Positions 34,608 to 42,934 of a DNA stretch of 64,000 nucleotides are shown in pieces. The DNA is taken from positions 1 through 64,000 of the forward strand of contig NZ_AYMR01000013.1 in assembly GCF_000633535.1 (NCBI RefSeq), read 5' to 3'. The first letter of the stretch is position 1. Every line of letters begins with the position of its first letter. Below the pieces are notes generated by a model, which worked only from the letters and a program-made list of their open reading frames with translations, was not told where the DNA came from and made no database searches. This DNA comes from Leifsonia aquatica H1aii. Its GTDB lineage: Bacteria; Actinomycetota; Actinomycetes; Actinomycetales; Microbacteriaceae. A program made the translations under genes and the position numbers.

Positions 34608-34675
34608 ACGGTTCCGTCACGGTGTTCCACCCTCGCGTGGGGGTCGTCGCGCGCGCGATCCGCTCGTTCCATCGC

Positions 34676-34733
34676 CGAGGTTCACGTCGTTGCGCTCATG
34701 GGACCGGTCATACACGCACCGACGTGAACCTCG
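34676..34733. repeat. Large hairpin with perfect 14-bp arms
   Basis: CGAGGTTCACGTCG at 34676-34689 and CGACGTGAACCTCG at 34720-34733 flank a 30-nt loop. It lies between two divergent transcription units, so it is not an ordinary terminator. Confidence 0.85.
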
Positions 34734-34792
34734 CCGGGGCCGCCGCCGAGAGCGGTGAGGGGGTGGTCGGCGGACGGGCTTAGGCTGAGCGC

Positions 34793-36685
34793 GTGAGCGG
34801 TATGCGCGGGATGGGCATGGGCGGCGGAGGCGGCGGGATGCGGTCGCGCGTCAGCGGCGGAGACGCGGAGGCCCAGAAGGCGCTCAACGCGACCGCACCG
34901 AAGATCCCGCACCTGTTCCGCCGGATCGTCGCCCTGTTCGCCCCCCACCGCACCGCCATCATCGTCACGATGGTGCTCGTGCTGGTCGGTGCGGCGCTGT
35001 CGGTCATCCCGCCGCTGCTGACCCAGCGCGCCTTCGATGACGGGCTGTTCCCGAAGGGCGGCCCGGACATGCCGGTGCTGATCACGATCGTCGTCACGAT
35101 GGTGGTCGTCTACGTCGGCTCCTCGCTGCTCGGGGTGTGGCAGACCTACTTGACCGCGTCCGTCGGCAACAAGGTGATGGGGGCGCTGCGGGTGCGGCTG
35201 TTCTCGCACCTGCAGGCGATGGAGCTCAGCTTCTTCACCAAGACCAAGACCGGCATCATCCAGTCCCGGTTGCAGAACGACGTCGGCGGGGTGGCGAGCG
35301 TGCTCACCAACACGATGTCGAGCATCCTGGGCAACACCGTCACGGTGATCGCGGCACTGGTCGCGATGCTCCTGCTCAACTGGCAGCTCACCATCGTCGC
35401 CGTCATCCTGATGCCGATCCTCGTGGTCGCGCAGCGCCGGGTCGGCCAGGTGCGCGCCCGCATCGCGACCCGCACGCAGGAGTCGCTGTCGGACATGACC
35501 GCGATCACGCAGGAGACCCTGAGCGTGTCGGGCATCCTGCTGTCGAAGAGCTTCAACCGGCAGGGTGCGGAGGTGCAGCGCTACTCCGACGAGAACGAGA
35601 ACCAGATCCGGCTGCAGGTGTCGCAGGCGATGAGCGGTCAGTGGTTCTTCGCGATGGTGAACATCTTCCTGTCCTCGATCCCGGCGATCGTCTACGTCGT
35701 GTCGGGCTGGCTCATCCTCGGCGGCGCGACGGACATCACCGCCGGCACGATCGTGGCCTTCACGACCGTGCAGGCGCGGCTGCTGTTCCCGCTGCTGGCC
35801 CTGATGCGGGTCGCCCTGGACCTGCAGACCTCCGGCGCGCTCTTCGCCCGGATCTTCGAGTACCTCGACCTGAAACCGGCCATCGCCGACCGGTCCGACG
35901 CCGCCCCGGTCGACCCGTCCCGCGATCTGGGCCGCATCGAGTTCGACCACGTCGTCTTCCGCTATCCGGACGCGCGGGAGGGGGAGCGCAACACCCTCGA
36001 CGACGTGTCGTTCACGATCCGCGCCGGCGAGTTCGCCGCCTTCGTCGGGCCGAGCGGGGCCGGCAAGACCACCGTGTCGTACCTGATCCCGCGCTTCTAC
36101 GACGCGACGAGCGGGCGCATCCTCTTCGGCGGCGCGGACATCCGCGGGCTGCAGCAGGACTCGCTCGTCTCCCACATCGGCGTGGTCAGCCAGGAGACCT
36201 ACCTGTTCCACGCCTCCATCGCCGAGAACCTCCGCTACGCCCGGCCCGGCGCCACCCTGGAGGAGTTGGAGGCCGCGGCCCGCCAGGCCAACATCCACGA
36301 CACCATCGTCAGTTTCCCCGATGGCTACGCGACCATCGTGGGCGAGCGCGGCTACCGCCTCTCCGGTGGGGAGAAGCAGCGCATCGCCATCGCCCGGGTG
36401 CTGCTCAAGGACCCCGAGGTGCTCATCCTCGACGAGGCGACGAGCGCCCTCGACACGATCTCGGAGCGGGTGGTGCAGCAGGCCCTGGACACCGTCTCCC
36501 GCGGCCGCACCACGATCGCGATCGCCCACCGGCTGTCGACCATCGTGGCCGCCGACGTCATCTTCGTCGTCGACCACGGACAGATCGTCGAACGCGGCAC
36601 CCACCGCGAACTGCTGGAGGCCGGCGGCGTCTACACCCGGCTGTACCGCGAGCAGATCGAGGGAACCCTCAGCCCGGAGGCGTGA
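34793..36685 (+). CDS. ABC exporter, fused membrane and ATPase domains
   Basis: A 630-residue half-transporter expected to work as a homodimer for drug or lipid export. An N-terminal Met/Gly-rich tail (MSGMRGMGMGGGGGGMR) precedes six helices (about residues 47-330). The ATPase has Walker A VGPSGAGKTTVS, Q-loop GVVSQETYLF, signature LSGGEKQRIAIARVL, Walker B VLILDEATSALD and H-loop IAIAHRLSTI. The GTG start is leaderless: TAGGCT at 34781-34786, then 6 nt. It is a single gene; substrate unknown. Confidence 0.93.
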   Translation: MSGMRGMGMGGGGGGMRSRVSGGDAEAQKALNATAPKIPHLFRRIVALFAPHRTAIIVTMVLVLVGAALSVIPPLLTQRAFDDGLFPKGGPDMPVLITIVVTMVVVYVGSSLLGVWQTYLTASVGNKVMGALRVRLFSHLQAMELSFFTKTKTGIIQSRLQNDVGGVASVLTNTMSSILGNTVTVIAALVAMLLLNWQLTIVAVILMPILVVAQRRVGQVRARIATRTQESLSDMTAITQETLSVSGILLSKSFNRQGAEVQRYSDENENQIRLQVSQAMSGQWFFAMVNIFLSSIPAIVYVVSGWLILGGATDITAGTIVAFTTVQARLLFPLLALMRVALDLQTSGALFARIFEYLDLKPAIADRSDAAPVDPSRDLGRIEFDHVVFRYPDAREGERNTLDDVSFTIRAGEFAAFVGPSGAGKTTVSYLIPRFYDATSGRILFGGADIRGLQQDSLVSHIGVVSQETYLFHASIAENLRYARPGATLEELEAAARQANIHDTIVSFPDGYATIVGERGYRLSGGEKQRIAIARVLLKDPEVLILDEATSALDTISERVVQQALDTVSRGRTTIAIAHRLSTIVAADVIFVVDHGQIVERGTHRELLEAGGVYTRLYREQIEGTLSPEA

Positions 36686-36724
36686 GTCGCGCCTGCCTGC
36701 CTGCCCTGTCTACCTCCCCTACTA

Positions 36725-36808
36725 GTTCCGGAGATGTTCTCCCGAGCGGCCGCGAACGCCGGAGTTCCGGCGACCTGAGCGGCGTGTCGCGAGAGAACTC
36801 CGGAGTTG
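36725..36808. repeat. Nested palindromic element (family 3)
   Basis: An outer left arm GTTCCGGAGATGTTCTC and an outer right arm GAGAGAACTCCGGAGTTGC flank an inner perfect hairpin CGCCGGA-GT-TCCGGCG. The motif CCGGAGTTC recurs in the inner hairpin and right arm, and the left arm has CCGGAGATGTTC. It lies 40 nt after the ABC exporter stop. Confidence 0.75.
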
Positions 36809-36850
36809 CGAGTCGGGCGGAGGGACGGAGAGACACAGAGGCTCTCGGGA

Positions 36851-36868
36851 TGTTAGCCTGACCTAACA
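36851..36868. promoter_or_regulatory. DtxR/MntR-type box before the Nramp gene
   Basis: TGTTAGCCTGACCTAACA has 6-bp inverted ends (TGTTAG/CTAACA) and resembles the TTAGSCTAACCTAA core bound by DtxR-family metalloregulators. It lies 21 bp before the transporter start codon, where binding would block transcription. Confidence 0.75.
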
Positions 36869-36889
36869 CTTGAGTTCGGGAGGTCGTAG

Positions 36890-38131
36890 ATGACGGTCAC
36901 GACGACGGAGCGCACCACCGGCTCCCGCGCCCGGCTGCTGTTCCTGCTCGGGCCGGCGTTCGTCGCGGCCATCGCCTACGTCGACCCCGGGAACGTCGCC
37001 GCCAACCTGACCGCGGGCGCCCAGTACGGCTACCTTCTGGTCTGGGTACTGGTCGCCGCGAACGCCATCGCCGTCTTCGTGCAGTACCAGTCGGCGAAGC
37101 TGGGCATCGTCACCGGGCGCAGCCTGCCGGAACTGCTCGGGGCGCGCCTCGGCACCGGCTCCCGGCGGGCGTACTGGGTGCAGGCCGAGTTGGTCGCCGC
37201 CGCGACCGACATCGCCGAGGTCATCGGCGGCGCGATCGCCCTCAACCTGTTGTTCGGCCTCCCGCTCCCGCTCGGCGGGCTGATCGTGGGGGTGATGTCG
37301 ATCGGCATCCTCGGCATCCAGTCGCACCGGGGGCAGCGGCCGTTCGAGGCGGTCATCCTGGGGCTGCTGGGCGTCATCGCGGTGGGGTTCCTGGCCGGGA
37401 TGTTCGTCAGCCCGGTCGACTGGGGCGCCGCGGCGGGAGGCCTGGTGCCGCGCTTCGACGGGGCACCAACGGTGCTGCTCGCGGCGAGCATGCTGGGCGC
37501 CACGGTGATGCCGCACGCCATCTACCTGCACTCGGCTCTCGCCCGCGACCGGCACGGCTCGACCACCGACCCGGGCCGCGTGCGCACCCTGCTGCGCGCC
37601 ACCCGGTTGGATGTGGTGCTCGCGCTGATCCTCGCCGGCGCGGTCAACATCGCGATGCTGCTGGTGGCGGCCGCGTCGCTGCGCGGGGTGGCGGGGACCG
37701 ACACGATCGAGGGAGCGCACGCCGCCATCTCCTCCGCACTCGGCCCTGTCGTCGGGATCGTCTTCGCGATCGGCTTGCTCGCGTCGGGCCTCGCCTCCAC
37801 CTCGGTCGGCAGTTACGCGGGCGCGACGATCATGGGCGGCCTGCTGAAGGTGCGGGTCCCGCTGCTGGCCCGGCGGATCATCACCCTCATCCCCGCGGTG
37901 ATCATCCTCGCGCTCGGCGTCGACCCGACCTGGGCGCTCGTGCTGTCGCAGGTGTTCCTGAGCCTGGGCATCCCGTTCGCGATGATCCCGCTGCTGCGCC
38001 TGACCGGCTCGCGGGAGGTCATGGGCGAGCGGGCGGACCGGCTCTGGGTGCGGCTGGCCGGCGGGGCGGTCGCCGGGCTGGTCGTGGTGCTCAACCTCGC
38101 GCTGGTGGTGCTGACCGTCACCGGGGCCTGA
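36890..38131 (+). CDS. mntH: Nramp-family divalent metal transporter
   Basis: A 413-residue 11-helix proton-coupled Mn(II)/Fe(II) importer. The helix-1 metal motif DPGN is at residues 32-35 (YVDPGNVAANL) and the helix-6 motif is GATVMPHAIYLHSAL (MPH). The family helices SRRAYWVQAELVAAATDIAEV follow. The ATG at 36890 has GGGAGG upstream. A DtxR-type box overlaps the promoter and a DtxR-family regulator gene lies just downstream on the opposite strand, so the pair likely forms a metal-homeostasis module. Confidence 0.94.
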   Translation: MTVTTTERTTGSRARLLFLLGPAFVAAIAYVDPGNVAANLTAGAQYGYLLVWVLVAANAIAVFVQYQSAKLGIVTGRSLPELLGARLGTGSRRAYWVQAELVAAATDIAEVIGGAIALNLLFGLPLPLGGLIVGVMSIGILGIQSHRGQRPFEAVILGLLGVIAVGFLAGMFVSPVDWGAAAGGLVPRFDGAPTVLLAASMLGATVMPHAIYLHSALARDRHGSTTDPGRVRTLLRATRLDVVLALILAGAVNIAMLLVAAASLRGVAGTDTIEGAHAAISSALGPVVGIVFAIGLLASGLASTSVGSYAGATIMGGLLKVRVPLLARRIITLIPAVIILALGVDPTWALVLSQVFLSLGIPFAMIPLLRLTGSREVMGERADRLWVRLAGGAVAGLVVVLNLALVVLTVTGA

Positions 38132-38178
38132 GGCGCGGCGCCGGCGGCCTCCCGCGCGGCACGCCGTCGCCGGGCAGT

Positions 38179-38489
38179 GGAGGAGTTCGGGGGCGCGCCG
38201 GGCCGGATGTCCTCCGGTGGCCGCGCGGACGCGGCGTAGGCAACGGAGGAGTTCGCGCGCGACGCGCCGTCGCCGGGCAGGCAGCGGAGGAGTTCTGGGG
38301 CGTGGCGGGTGGGATCTCCTCCGGTAGCCGCGCGGTCGCGGCGTGGCGAACGGGGTGCGGCGTGGGCAACGGAGGAGTTCTAGGGCGTGGCGAGTCGGAT
38401 CTCCTCCGGTGGCCGCGCGGACGCGGCGCCGCGGGTGGGATCTCCTCCGGTAGCCGCGCGGACGCGGCGTGACGGGTGGGATCTCCTCC
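38179..38489. repeat. Array of family-2 palindromic half-units
   Basis: This is the only gene-free stretch over 300 bp (38132-38524). GGAGGAGTTC occurs at 38179, 38245, 38286 and 38371. GGATCTCCTCC, or GGATGTCCTCC once, occurs at 38205, 38312, 38397, 38438 and 38479, followed each time by GGTRGCCGCGC and usually GGACGCGGCG. The two motifs are inverted relatives and pair into hairpins. Between convergent mntH and the DtxR-family gene. Confidence 0.9.
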
Positions 38490-38524
38490 GGTGGCCGCGC
38501 GCCGTGCGTACCGGCAGACGCGGC

Positions 38525-39193
38525 TCAGGCGGTGACGACCCAGACGGCGCCGGCGGCCGTCGCGCCGAGCACGATCGTCGACTCCGCGGTGCGCACGGTG
38601 ACGTCGCCTGCGAACTCGCGGTGCTCGTCGACCGTCAGGCGGGTGTCGAGGCCGATCCGCAGCTCGTCCAGGTAGCGCAGAATGGCCGGGTCCGCGTCGG
38701 AGATGCGCGCCACCACGACCTCCACACCGGTCTGCGCCGACAGCAGCGGCACGGCGTCGGGGCGGCGCGGCTGCCCGTCGGCGGTCGGGATGGGGTCGCC
38801 GTGCGGGTCGCGCGCGGGGAAGCCGAGACGGCGGTCGATCCGGTCCACAAGGTCGTCCGAGACCGCGTGCTCCAGCACCTCGGCCTCGTCGTGCACCTCG
38901 TCCCAGCCGTAGCCGAGCTCCTCCACCAGGAACGTCTCGATGAGCCGGTGCCGGCGCACCATCGCCACCGCGTGACGCCGACCGTCATCGGTGAGCTCGA
39001 TGCCGCCGTACGGTTCGTGGGCCAGCAGGCCCTGCTCGGTCAGCCGGCGGATGCCGTCCGAGACGGTCGCCGCGCGCACGCCCATCCGCTCGGACAGCTG
39101 CTTGACGGTGACAGGGTCGCCCTCCCACTCGGTGGCGGACCAGATGAACTTCAGGTAGTCCTGCGCCACAGGGGAGAGGTCGGACACGGGCAT
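38525..39193 (-). CDS. DtxR-family metal-dependent regulator (MntR/IdeR-like)
   Basis: A 222-residue metal-activated repressor. The N-terminal winged helix is VTVKQLSERMGVRAATVSDGIRRL. The dimerisation and metal-binding part contains HRLIETFLVEELGYGWDEVHDEAEVLEHAVSDD, shown in pieces as VEELGYGWDEVHDEAE and LEHAVSDDLVDRID, with the Glu and His ligands of the family. A C-terminal SH3/FeoA-like domain follows (about 150-222). Cys at the ancillary site is not evident, which favours Mn over Fe but does not prove it. The start is leaderless: TAGACT 6 nt upstream of ATG 39193. Confidence 0.92.
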   Translation of the reverse strand: MPVSDLSPVAQDYLKFIWSATEWEGDPVTVKQLSERMGVRAATVSDGIRRLTEQGLLAHEPYGGIELTDDGRRHAVAMVRRHRLIETFLVEELGYGWDEVHDEAEVLEHAVSDDLVDRIDRRLGFPARDPHGDPIPTADGQPRRPDAVPLLSAQTGVEVVVARISDADPAILRYLDELRIGLDTRLTVDEHREFAGDVTVRTAESTIVLGATAAGAVWVVTA

Positions 39194-39256
39194 GCCCCGA
39201 GTCTACGGGCTGTAACAGGGCCGATCTCCAGCGTGCACGCTGTTACCGTTGTCCCC

Positions 39257-40621
39257 GTGAAGTACGCAGAGACCATCACAGACCTGGTCGGCGACACCCC
39301 GCTCGTGAAGCTCAACCGGCTGACCGAGGGGATCGCGGCGACGGTGCTCGTCAAGCTCGAGTACCTGAACCCCGGAGGATCCTCCAAGGACCGCATCGCC
39401 AGCCGCATCATCGACGCGGCCGAACGCGAGGGACTCTTGAAGCCCGGCGGCACCATCGTGGAGCCCACGAGCGGCAACACCGGCGTGGGCCTGGCGCTCA
39501 TCGCCCAGCAGCGCGGCTACCGCTGCGTGTTCGTGCTGCCGGACAAGGTGGGCGAGGACAAGCGCAACGTGCTCACCGCCTACGGCGCGGAGATCGTGGT
39601 GACGCCCACGTCGGTCGCCCCCGAGGACCCGGACTCGTACTACTCCGTCTCGGACCGGCTGACGGCCGAGATCCCGGGCGCATTCAAGCCCAACCAGTAC
39701 GCGAACCCGAACGGCCCGCGCAGCCACTACGAGACCACCGGCCCGGAGGTCTGGCGCGACACCGACGGCAAGGTGACGCACTTCGTCGCCGGCGTCGGCA
39801 CCGGCGGGACCATCACCGGCACCGGTCGCTACCTCAAGGAGGCCTCCGACGGGGCGGTGCGCATCATCGGCGCCGACCCGGAGGGCTCGGTCTACTCCGG
39901 CGGCACCGGACGCCCCTACCTGGTCGAGGGCGTCGGCGAGGACTTCTGGCCGAGCGCTTACGATCCGACCGTCGTCGACGAGGTCATCCCGGTCACCGAC
40001 GCCGAGTCGTTCCACATGACCCGGCGGCTGGCCCGCGAGGAGGGCATCCTCGTCGGCGGCTCCAGCGGCATGGCCGTCGTTGCCGCCCTGCGCGCGGCGA
40101 AGAGCCTCACCGCCGACGACGTCGTGGTGGTCATCCTCCCGGACGGCGGACGCGGCTACCTGGCCAAGATCTTCAACGACAAGTGGATGCAGTCCTACGG
40201 CTTCAGCGAGGTGCCGGACGAGTCCACGGTCCACGACGTCATCCGCACGAAGCGCGGCGACCTGCCGGACCTGGTGCACGCCCATCCGGGCGAGACCGTG
40301 CGCGACGCCATCCAGATCATGAACAAGTACGGCGTCTCGCAGTTGCCCGTGCTGACCGCCGAGCCGCCCGTGGTGATGGGCGAGGTGGCCGGCGCGCTCG
40401 ACGAGACCTCGCTGGTCGATGCCGTCTTCAGCGGTCGCGCCGCGATGAGCGACCCGGTCGGCAAGCACATCGGCGACCCGCTCCCGCTGATCGGGGTGAA
40501 CGAGCCCGTGGCCGCCGCCCGGGCCGCGCTCGGCAGCGCCAACGCGCTGCTCGTGACCGAGGACGGCAAGCCGCTCGCGGTGCTCACCCGGCAAGACCTG
40601 CTCAACTTCTTGAGCGACTGA
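39257..40621 (+). CDS. cbs: Cystathionine beta-synthase
   Basis: A 454-residue PLP enzyme that joins serine and homocysteine to cystathionine in reverse transsulfuration. The PLP Lys is K44 in GGSSKDRIAS; the substrate loop is EPTSGNTGVGLA and the phosphate loop is GVGTGGTITGTG. The last ~120 residues hold two CBS domains (AHPGETVRDAIQIMNKYGVSQLPV and a second ending LAVLTRQDLLNFLSD). The GTG start is leaderless (TACCGT at 39244-39249). The length with the CBS pair separates it from plain cysteine synthase. Followed 92 nt later by the next transsulfuration gene. Confidence 0.94.
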   Translation: MKYAETITDLVGDTPLVKLNRLTEGIAATVLVKLEYLNPGGSSKDRIASRIIDAAEREGLLKPGGTIVEPTSGNTGVGLALIAQQRGYRCVFVLPDKVGEDKRNVLTAYGAEIVVTPTSVAPEDPDSYYSVSDRLTAEIPGAFKPNQYANPNGPRSHYETTGPEVWRDTDGKVTHFVAGVGTGGTITGTGRYLKEASDGAVRIIGADPEGSVYSGGTGRPYLVEGVGEDFWPSAYDPTVVDEVIPVTDAESFHMTRRLAREEGILVGGSSGMAVVAALRAAKSLTADDVVVVILPDGGRGYLAKIFNDKWMQSYGFSEVPDESTVHDVIRTKRGDLPDLVHAHPGETVRDAIQIMNKYGVSQLPVLTAEPPVVMGEVAGALDETSLVDAVFSGRAAMSDPVGKHIGDPLPLIGVNEPVAAARAALGSANALLVTEDGKPLAVLTRQDLLNFLSD

Positions 40622-40713
40622 GCTCCGCCGCCGCTCCGGCGCTGCACGGGCACATCCGCACCGCGCACCGCACCTCGACCATCCGACGAACGAACGACAC
40701 GAAAGGCGCCGCC

Positions 40714-41880
40714 ATGACCGCCGAGACCGACCAGAACCAGGGCTTCGCCACCCGCGCCATCCACGTCGGGCAGGAGTTCGACCCGACGACCGGTGCGATC
40801 ATCCCGCCGATCTACCAGACCTCCACGTTCGTGCAGGACGGCATCGGCGGCCTGCGCAACGGCTATGAGTACGGCCGCGGCGGCAACCCGACCCGCACCT
40901 CGCTGGAGACGCTGCTCGCCTCGCTCGAAGGCGGCGTCAGCGCCCTGTCGTTCGCGTCCGGTCTCGCCGCCGAGGACGCCCTGCTGCGCGCCGTGTTGGC
41001 CCCGGGCGACCACGTCGTGCTGGGCAACGACGTCTACGGCGGCACCCACCGGCTGATCAACCGCATCCACCGGGCCTGGGGGGTCGGCAACACCACGGTC
41101 GACCTGACCGACCTCGACGCCGTCCGGCAGGCTCTGACGACCGCGGGCACCCGCATCCTCTGGATCGAGACGCCGAGCAACCCGCTGATGAAGATCAGCG
41201 ACCTGGCCGCCCTGGTCGAGCTGGGCCACGCGGCCGGCGCCCTCGTCGTGGTCGACAACACGTTCGCCTCGCCGGTGCTGCAGCAGCCGCTGTCGTTCGG
41301 CGCCGATGTCGTCGTGCACTCCACGACGAAGTACCTCGGCGGCCACTCCGACGTGATCGGCGGGGCGGTGGTCTTCGCCGACGCGGAACTCGCCGAGAAG
41401 GTGCAGTTCATCCAGTTCGCGGCCGGCGCCGTCTCGGCCCCGATGGACGCGTGGCTCACCGTGCGCGGCATCAAGACCCTCGACGTGCGCATGCAGCGGC
41501 ACAGCGCCAACGCGCAGGCGATCGCGGAGGCGCTGGTCGGTCACGACGGCATCGACGCCGTGTACTACCCGGGCCTGCCGACGCATCCCGGCCACGACCT
41601 CGCCGCGCGGCAGATGAGCGGCTTCGGCGGCATGATCTCGGTGGCCCTGAGCGGTGGAGCGGCGGCGGCCCGCTCGTTCGCCGAGTCGACCCGGGTGTTC
41701 CAGCTTGCGGAGTCCCTCGGCGGGGTGGAATCGCTCATCGGCTACCCGTCCGAGATGACCCACGCGTCGGTGCGCGGCACCGAGCTGGAGGTGCCCGACA
41801 ACGTCATCCGGCTCTCGGTCGGCATCGAGGACGTCGCCGACCTGCTGGCCGACGTCGAGCAGGCGCTCGCCCGCCGCTGA
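40714..41880 (+). CDS. metB: Cystathionine gamma-synthase / gamma-lyase family enzyme
   Basis: A 388-residue PLP enzyme of the Cys/Met metabolism family. The PLP Lys is K206 in VVHSTTKYLGGHSDVIGG. Other family marks are PPIYQTSTFVQ, YGRGGNPTRTSLE and IWIETPSNP-like RILWIETPSNPLMK. It either makes cystathionine from an activated homoserine or cleaves it to cysteine; the sequence class does not decide firmly. The neighbour Cbs suggests cooperation in moving sulfur between homocysteine and cysteine. GAAAGG lies 7 nt before ATG 40714. Confidence 0.9.
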   Translation: MTAETDQNQGFATRAIHVGQEFDPTTGAIIPPIYQTSTFVQDGIGGLRNGYEYGRGGNPTRTSLETLLASLEGGVSALSFASGLAAEDALLRAVLAPGDHVVLGNDVYGGTHRLINRIHRAWGVGNTTVDLTDLDAVRQALTTAGTRILWIETPSNPLMKISDLAALVELGHAAGALVVVDNTFASPVLQQPLSFGADVVVHSTTKYLGGHSDVIGGAVVFADAELAEKVQFIQFAAGAVSAPMDAWLTVRGIKTLDVRMQRHSANAQAIAEALVGHDGIDAVYYPGLPTHPGHDLAARQMSGFGGMISVALSGGAAAARSFAESTRVFQLAESLGGVESLIGYPSEMTHASVRGTELEVPDNVIRLSVGIEDVADLLADVEQALARR

Positions 41881-41894
41881 CCCCGCCGCCTGCT

Positions 41895-41959
41895 GGCGAC
41901 ATGTGGACCGAATGTCGCTTATGAAGCGCTGTAAAGCCACATTCGGACCGAATGTCGCC
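41895..41959. repeat. Paired palindromic element, family 1, copy B (divergent)
   Basis: A left arm at 41895-41918 and a right arm at 41936-41959 share GACAT, GGACCGAATGTCGC and ACATTCGGACCGAATGT. GGACC replaces the GGCAC/GTGCC centre of the other copies. The spacer ends in GCGCTGTAAAG, like copies A and C2. Again between convergent genes. Confidence 0.85.
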
Positions 41960-41982
41960 GGGCTCGGAGCGCGGGAGGCCGC

Positions 41983-42811
41983 TCAGGTCGTCAGCGCCGA
42001 CGCCTCACGGGCGACGTCGAGCAGGCCGCCGAGCGGGCGGAGGCGCGCCTTCGTCAGGTTCTCCCGCGCGATCCAGCGTGCGTCGGGGTCGGTCGAGGTG
42101 GCGAGACGTTCCAGCAGCGGGACGCCCTCGTCGGGGGCCGCGACCGTGACCACGCTGACCGCGTAGCCGAGCGCCTGCCGGAGGACGCGGAGGTCGGGGT
42201 CGCGTCGCCCGTCGGCGCGGACGGCGAGCAGCAGATCGACGGCGTCGTTGACGACGGCGCACGCCTCGGCGCCGTGCGGGGGCTGCTTCAGGAGACGCGG
42301 TTCGGCGACCGCCGCTACGGCGGCGCGCGCGGTCAGCGCCTTCCGGGCCGACGCGCCCTCGCCCGATGCCGGCCGCGTCAGCCACGCACGCACCTCCGCC
42401 ATGCCGCCCGACCAGTCGCGATCGAGCACGCGCTGCATCCCTGTCGCGGCCAGTTCGCGCACCCGCCAGCGCGCATCGCCGCCGGCGCGGGTCAGCAGCC
42501 CCACCTCGCCGAGGGCGCCGGCGGCCAGAGCGGCGCAGGCCGCGACGTATTCGCGGTGCGGGTCGGACAGGTCGGCGACGAATCGGGGAGGCTCAGCCAG
42601 CCAGCCAGCCCGCGAGCAATCCGACCGCGGCCGCGCGGTCGCCGGCGGCAGTGGCGCCGGCCGCATCGGCCAGGCGCCCGGCGAGCTCGAGGTCGGCTCG
42701 TGGCCCGGGCAGGCGGCTGTTCTCGCCGAGAGTCCGCTCCAGCGGGCCGGCATCGCCGTCGATTGCGCTGGCCCAGAGGGCGGCGAGGGTGCTGTCGTCG
42801 GGAGCCGTCAT
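41983..42811 (-). pseudogene. HEAT-repeat-like protein gene, frameshifted at a (GCTG)4 microsatellite
   Basis: The gene starts at ATG 42811 with a leaderless -10 (TAGACT, 7 nt upstream) and reads 72 codons (MTAPDDSTLAALWASAIDGD, then SRLPGPRADLELAG) before a stop at 42593. The rest of the protein continues in another frame to 41983: WLAEPPRFVADLSDPHREYV, HEAT-like ARWRVRELAATGMQRVL, and ARWIARENLTKARL. Plus-strand (CAGC)4 at 42594-42609 lies exactly at the break; three units instead of four would join both parts into one 274-residue helical-repeat protein. Either a real off-state, a dead gene or a base-calling error. Function unknown. Confidence 0.82.
42594..42609. repeat. (CAGC)4 tetranucleotide repeat within a coding region
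   Basis: Four perfect CAGC units on the plus strand (GCTG on the coding strand) at the frameshift site of the HEAT-like gene. A 4-bp unit changes the reading frame with each gain or loss. Confidence 0.9.
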
Positions 42812-42934
42812 GCGGCCGAGTCTAGAGGCCCGCCGTGTCGGCGCGGAGTCCCGGATCGTGCCCGAGACGTGCACACCGGATCCCGCGGCGACAAGGGATT
42901 GCCCGGTCGCGGAATCGGTGCGCATAGTGGGCGG

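Noticed and set aside
34682-36604. A 640-codon minus-strand frame
   Set aside because: It mirrors the ABC exporter with intact Walker and signature motifs; the antisense product is repetitive and unlike any family.
36890-38131. Mn riboswitch (yybP-ykoY) upstream of the Nramp gene
   Set aside because: The space between the exporter and the transporter holds the nested palindrome and a DtxR-like box; the conserved riboswitch core could not be found.
38179-38489. Possible CRISPR array
   Set aside because: The repeats are inverted hairpin half-units with irregular spacing, no constant-length unique spacers, and no cas genes nearby.
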